A stretch of DNA of 9,203 bases from Gemmatimonadota bacterium (GTDB taxonomy: Bacteria > Gemmatimonadota > Gemmatimonadetes > Gemmatimonadales > GWC2-71-9), in contig JAOUDR010000079.1 in assembly GCA_029859185.1 (NCBI GenBank), positions 1-9,203 on the forward strand, given 5' to 3'. This document shows positions 6,640 through 9,203 of the stretch, piece after piece; within the stretch, counting starts at the first letter, position 1, and each line of letters starts with the position of its first letter. Position numbers and translations under genes: made by a program. Under the pieces are notes generated by a model, which was not told the origin of the DNA, searched no databases, and saw nothing but the letters and a program-made list of their open reading frames with translations.

Positions 6640-8228
6640 ACGATTCTCCGCCGCACCGGATCCCACGTCACCTTCCGGTTCTCGAGATACGACCGCGTCG
6701 CCATGTGGCACGTGATGGCTTCCTCGAACGCGCGCTCGATGTTGCAGCTGGTCTCGCCACCGTTCCGGATCACGTCGAGCCATTCGCCAATGAGCAGGTG
6801 GTACGCCGACACACGACGGCCGCCCCGATACGTGTAGAGCAGGCCGCGACTCGCGAAGTACCGCTCGGTCGCGGAGGTCACGGCATCGATGCCCTTGAAC
6901 CCCGGGCGGTACGTGAACATGGGTTGCGACGGATCGATCAGTTTGTCCTCGATCTTCTGCTGGTAGCGGGTGGAATCGTACTCGGCCTGGACCGAGAGGC
7001 TCCCGCTGACTCGCATGGAGGCGTCGTGCCCCATGAACGTCAGCCCGCGATCCCGTCCGTTCGCGAGGGTCGCGCTGTACACGAACGTGAGATCGCGGTC
7101 GGGATACTCGTAGACGGCCTGGAACGTGTCCGGCACGTCGCGTCCGTCCTTGAAGTAGTAGATCCCGCCGGACGCCACGCAGGATGCCGGGATCCCGACC
7201 TGCAGGATCTGATTCACTCCATCGTACTCGTGGGAGAGCAGGTCGCCTGCCAGGCCGGTGCCGTAGTCGAACCAGCACCGCCAGCGGAAGAACCGTTCGA
7301 GGCTGAACGGGACCTTGTTCGGCGCAGTCTCCTCGAACTGCGCCCAGTCGATGGTCTCGGGGCTTCCCTTCTCGTGAATGTCCCACACCCAGGCACCCCA
7401 CGGCGTGTTCCGATTCGTGGTGGACTCCACCAGGGTGATCGGGCCGAGGATGTTGGCCGCGATGACCTCCCGGGCCTTGTTGTGGGCCTCGGACTGGCGG
7501 TTCTGGTGACCGAGCTGGAACACGATGTTCGAGTTCGTCACCGCCGCATGCGCCGCGAGCGCCTCCTCCTCGGTGCGGGTAAAGCACTTCTCGCAGTAGA
7601 CGTGGATGCCGGCCGCGGCCGCGTCCACGGTCATGCGCGCATGCCAGCTGTCCGGCGTCCCGATGATCACGGCGTCCACGTCCCCGCTCTCCAGCATGTC
7701 GGTATACCGCCGGAAGCGCTTGGCCGGCGGATTGCTCCCGCCGTTCCCCGGTCGCACGTCGATCGCCGAGGCCGCGACGCCCCGTTCGGCCCGGACGTCG
7801 AACACGTCACACACCCCGGTGATCGCGATGTTGAGATCGTCCTGAGTGAGATACGTCTCGAGCTGCTTGTCCCGTGGGTCATCGGCGACCCGTTTCCGGG
7901 CGTCCTCGATCCAGTCCGGTGCCGCGAATCCGGCATGCCGCACCAGCGCCTCCCCTTCGCCACCATATCCGATGATCCCCACCCGAATGCGCTCACTGGG
8001 CGGCTTGCTGATGGCATTCGCGATGACGGCCGGACCACTCTCCTGCACCCCCAGCTCGGCCATCACGGCCTGTTTCTTCGCTTCGTCCGCGGCTCGCTTC
8101 CGCAGGAAGTTGTAGAAGAAGACCCCAAGGACCGGCACCGACACGAGGGTCTTGATCCACCCGCGTCGGCTCACCTGGGTCCAATCGTCGCTGGCGGGTG
8201 TTCCCGGTTTCTCTTGATCGTCGGTCAT
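6636..8228 (-). CDS. Tat-exported Gfo/Idh/MocA family oxidoreductase with CEKC catalytic motif
   Basis: This 530-residue protein is longer than typical family members. The N-terminus carries the twin-arginine motif SRRGWIK (20-26) followed by a hydrophobic segment (27-42) with no clear A-x-A cleavage site, so it may stay anchored by its signal and act in the periplasm. The Rossmann motif GIIGYGGEGEALVRH is at 84-98 and AVIIGTPDSWH at 186-196. The catalytic-lysine motif, normally CEKP, reads CEKC (Cys212, Lys214, Cys215). GDLLSHEYDGVN (328-339) provides the Asp/His pair, and the C-terminal domain ends with EWLDVIRNGGETSCN and a helix ending VTWDP, as in exported members of planctomycete-type clusters. 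Tat-exported relatives such as glucose-fructose oxidoreductase keep a tightly bound NADP, so the same is expected here. GAGGAG (8235-8240) precedes the ATG by 6 bp. The likely role is oxidation of a periplasmic sugar or glycoside; the substrate is unknown. Confidence 0.88.
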   Translation of the reverse strand: MTDDQEKPGTPASDDWTQVSRRGWIKTLVSVPVLGVFFYNFLRKRAADEAKKQAVMAELGVQESGPAVIANAISKPPSERIRVGIIGYGGEGEALVRHAGFAAPDWIEDARKRVADDPRDKQLETYLTQDDLNIAITGVCDVFDVRAERGVAASAIDVRPGNGGSNPPAKRFRRYTDMLESGDVDAVIIGTPDSWHARMTVDAAAAGIHVYCEKCFTRTEEEALAAHAAVTNSNIVFQLGHQNRQSEAHNKAREVIAANILGPITLVESTTNRNTPWGAWVWDIHEKGSPETIDWAQFEETAPNKVPFSLERFFRWRCWFDYGTGLAGDLLSHEYDGVNQILQVGIPASCVASGGIYYFKDGRDVPDTFQAVYEYPDRDLTFVYSATLANGRDRGLTFMGHDASMRVSGSLSVQAEYDSTRYQQKIEDKLIDPSQPMFTYRPGFKGIDAVTSATERYFASRGLLYTYRGGRRVSAYHLLIGEWLDVIRNGGETSCNIERAFEEAITCHMATRSYLENRKVTWDPVRRRIV

Positions 8229-8234
8229 GACTCG

Positions 8235-8240
8235 CTCCTC
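8235..8240 (-). promoter_or_regulatory. Ribosome binding site for the Tat-exported oxidoreductase
   Basis: GAGGAG on the minus strand, 6 bp before the ATG at 8228, overlaps the stop codon of the DoxX-like gene (8239-8241). It fixes the start in front of the twin-arginine signal and implies that ribosomes ending DoxX synthesis pass over this site. Confidence 0.65.
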
Positions 8241-8754
8241 ACGCTTGCGGCTGGGGCTGTCCCAGCGCCGGTCGCTTCCGGAAGACCACCGCGTCGATCC
8301 CGATCTGCCGACCCGTCGGGAATGCGAACAGCACGAGCAACGCGACTGCCTCGATCAACACCTTGTTCACGACGAGGTAACTCCCCTCAGTCGGCATCGC
8401 GTAGCTCAGGCCCACGAAGGGCGGCGCCACGATGTAGTACAGGCCCAGGACCACGATCCCGGCGACCGTGGCCGTCCGCGTCAGCAACCCGACGATCAGC
8501 CCCAGTCCGATGGCCATCAGCCCCCAGACGTTGAGCGCATCGACGGCGGTGACCATCCCCGGACTCGCCGCGATGCTCTCGAACATCCCCTTGAAGAGCC
8601 ACGAGGCCTGGTCGATGTACTCCGCCGACGTCCAGTACGGGTTGACCAGCTTCGCCAACCCCTCGTAGAAGAAGTGCCAGCCGATGAGCAGCCGGAGCGC
8701 CACCAGCGCACCGAGTTGGAACCCCGTGTACGGGTTCGCCTTCACAGTCGTCAT
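8239..8754 (-). CDS. DoxX/DoxD-like four-helix membrane protein
   Basis: The 171-residue inner-membrane protein has four hydrophobic helices (about 13-31, 75-92, 95-111, 128-147). The motif RLLIGWHFFYEGLAKL (21-36) is the signature of the DoxX/DoxD superfamily, whose best-known member is a subunit of the archaeal thiosulfate:quinone oxidoreductase. Between helices 1 and 2 is an aromatic-rich loop (38-66), and YLVVNKVLIEA leads into helix 4, a pattern of the DoxX subgroup found next to Gfo/Idh/MocA genes. The molecular role is not established. Given its neighbours, a partner in membrane electron transfer to quinone is a reasonable guess only. The ATG at 8754 overlaps the apbE stop by four bases (ATGA) and follows GAGG at 8762-8765. 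A longer in-frame start at 8841 would run into apbE and add a hydrophilic stretch foreign to the family. Confidence 0.82.
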   Translation of the reverse strand: MTTVKANPYTGFQLGALVALRLLIGWHFFYEGLAKLVNPYWTSAEYIDQASWLFKGMFESIAASPGMVTAVDALNVWGLMAIGLGLIVGLLTRTATVAGIVVLGLYYIVAPPFVGLSYAMPTEGSYLVVNKVLIEAVALLVLFAFPTGRQIGIDAVVFRKRPALGQPQPQA

Positions 8755-9203
8755 GGTCCTGCCTCGTCTTGATCCGTGAAAGGGAGACTCCTCCACCGTC
8801 GTGACTTCCACTGCCGTCCATCCCGGTCCACCACCAGACATGCCACCCCCCGCAACCCATCCACCAGTGCAACGCCCGCGGCCGGCCCCAGCACGAAGAT
8901 CCCCGTGGCGAGCGCGTCCGCAGTCAGGGTTGTCGGAGCCCGGACGGACACGCTGCGCGTTGCGCCGGGTGACCGACCCGTCGCGGCGTCCACGATGTGG
9001 TGGAACGCAAGGTCGTCGTCGAAGTGAATCTCATAGCTGCCGGACGTGGCAATCGCTCCACCGTCCAACTGAACCACGTCGGGCAGCAGTCCATGGCTGG
9101 CAGGATCCCGCACCGCCACCGTCCACGGCGTCCCGGTCTCGCGGTTCCCGCGCACCCGGATGTCGCCGCCCGCGTCGATGAGGTGGTGCCGGAGCCCGTG
9201 CCG
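8751..9203 (-). CDS. apbE: ApbE-family FAD:protein FMN transferase, C-terminal half (5' end outside window)
   Basis: The frame is open to the right edge and shows 150 residues, about half of a usual ApbE. Family motifs appear in order: HHLIDAGGDIRVRG (6-19 of the visible part), PWTVAVRDP (26-34), AIATSGSYE (50-58), HHIVDAATG (68-76), and ADALATGIFVLG (95-106), in which Asp96 and Thr100 are the expected Mg2+ ligands. ApbE proteins split FAD and attach FMN through a phosphoester bond to Thr or Ser of exported or membrane electron-transfer proteins (consensus DGxTxT). No such acceptor motif was found in the five downstream products, so the target must lie upstream of this window or elsewhere. 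Whether it carries a signal peptide cannot be seen. The stop overlaps the DoxX-like start, which makes it the first visible gene of the operon. Confidence 0.93.
   Translation of the reverse strand, partial: RHGLRHHLIDAGGDIRVRGNRETGTPWTVAVRDPASHGLLPDVVQLDGGAIATSGSYEIHFDDDLAFHHIVDAATGRSPGATRSVSVRAPTTLTADALATGIFVLGPAAGVALVDGLRGVACLVVDRDGRQWKSRRWRSLPFTDQDEAGP

Noticed and set aside
6640..7587. Upstream extension of the permease frame to 737 codons
   Set aside because: The added part lies entirely within the oxidoreductase gene in another frame and is Arg/Pro/Gly-rich. The GTG at 6639 with its ribosome site gives a full-length 12-helix permease.
6705..8534. 609-codon open frame on the + strand opposite the Tat-exported oxidoreductase
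   Set aside because: The minus strand carries the Rossmann fold, Tat signal and proper ribosome site. The plus-strand product is a low-complexity Arg/Val/His-rich antisense translation.
8755..8841. Longer start for the DoxX-like protein
   Set aside because: It would overlap apbE by about 90 bp and place a hydrophilic 29-residue stretch before the first membrane helix. The ATGA overlap with a GAGG site is better.
1..9203. CRISPR arrays, tRNA or rRNA genes, insertion sequences
   Set aside because: No repeat-spacer pattern, cloverleaf, transposase motif or paired terminal inverted repeats were seen on either strand.

Overview
High-GC bacterial DNA, coding almost throughout. The lineage cannot be proven from the sequence. 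A large outer-membrane receptor of the TonB-dependent type with a glycine-rich C-terminal extension, an S46 dipeptidyl-peptidase lipoprotein, and a cluster of Gfo/Idh/MocA, DUF1080, DoxX and NupG-type genes together suggest Gemmatimonadota or a related high-GC, glycan- and peptide-degrading Gram-negative. This placement is inference.

Left part (1-3294, + strand): the 3' end of an outer-membrane beta-barrel receptor whose last barrel strand is followed by a Gly-rich linker and a helical domain with two LTxxQ motifs. A 242-bp intergenic stretch follows, holding a doubtful 20-codon ORF. Next is a complete S46 serine dipeptidyl-peptidase with a visible His/Asp/Ser triad and a lipoprotein-type signal. 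A strong hairpin at 3316-3349 lies between this gene and the convergent operon.

Right part (3412-9203, - strand): six tightly packed genes read leftwards: apbE (cut by the right edge), a DoxX/DoxD-like membrane protein, a Tat-signal-bearing Gfo/Idh/MocA oxidoreductase, a NupG-type MFS permease, a cytoplasmic Gfo/Idh/MocA oxidoreductase, and an exported DUF1080 (3-keto-disaccharide hydrolase family) protein. Junctions are ATGA overlap, 10 bp, GTGA overlap, 43 bp and TGATG overlap, so this is very probably one transcript. Its promoter lies beyond the right edge.

How the genes may work together (inference): the Tat-exported oxidoreductase could oxidise a sugar or glycoside outside the cytoplasm, the secreted DUF1080 protein could cleave the keto-glycoside, the MFS permease could import the product, and the cytoplasmic oxidoreductase could reduce or further convert it. 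DoxX and ApbE suggest a membrane or flavin electron-transfer branch, but no flavinylation target is encoded in the window. The most unusual points are this gene combination, the CxxC motif surrounding the catalytic lysine of the exported oxidoreductase (Cys in place of the usual Pro of EKP), and the LTxxQ tail on the outer-membrane receptor.
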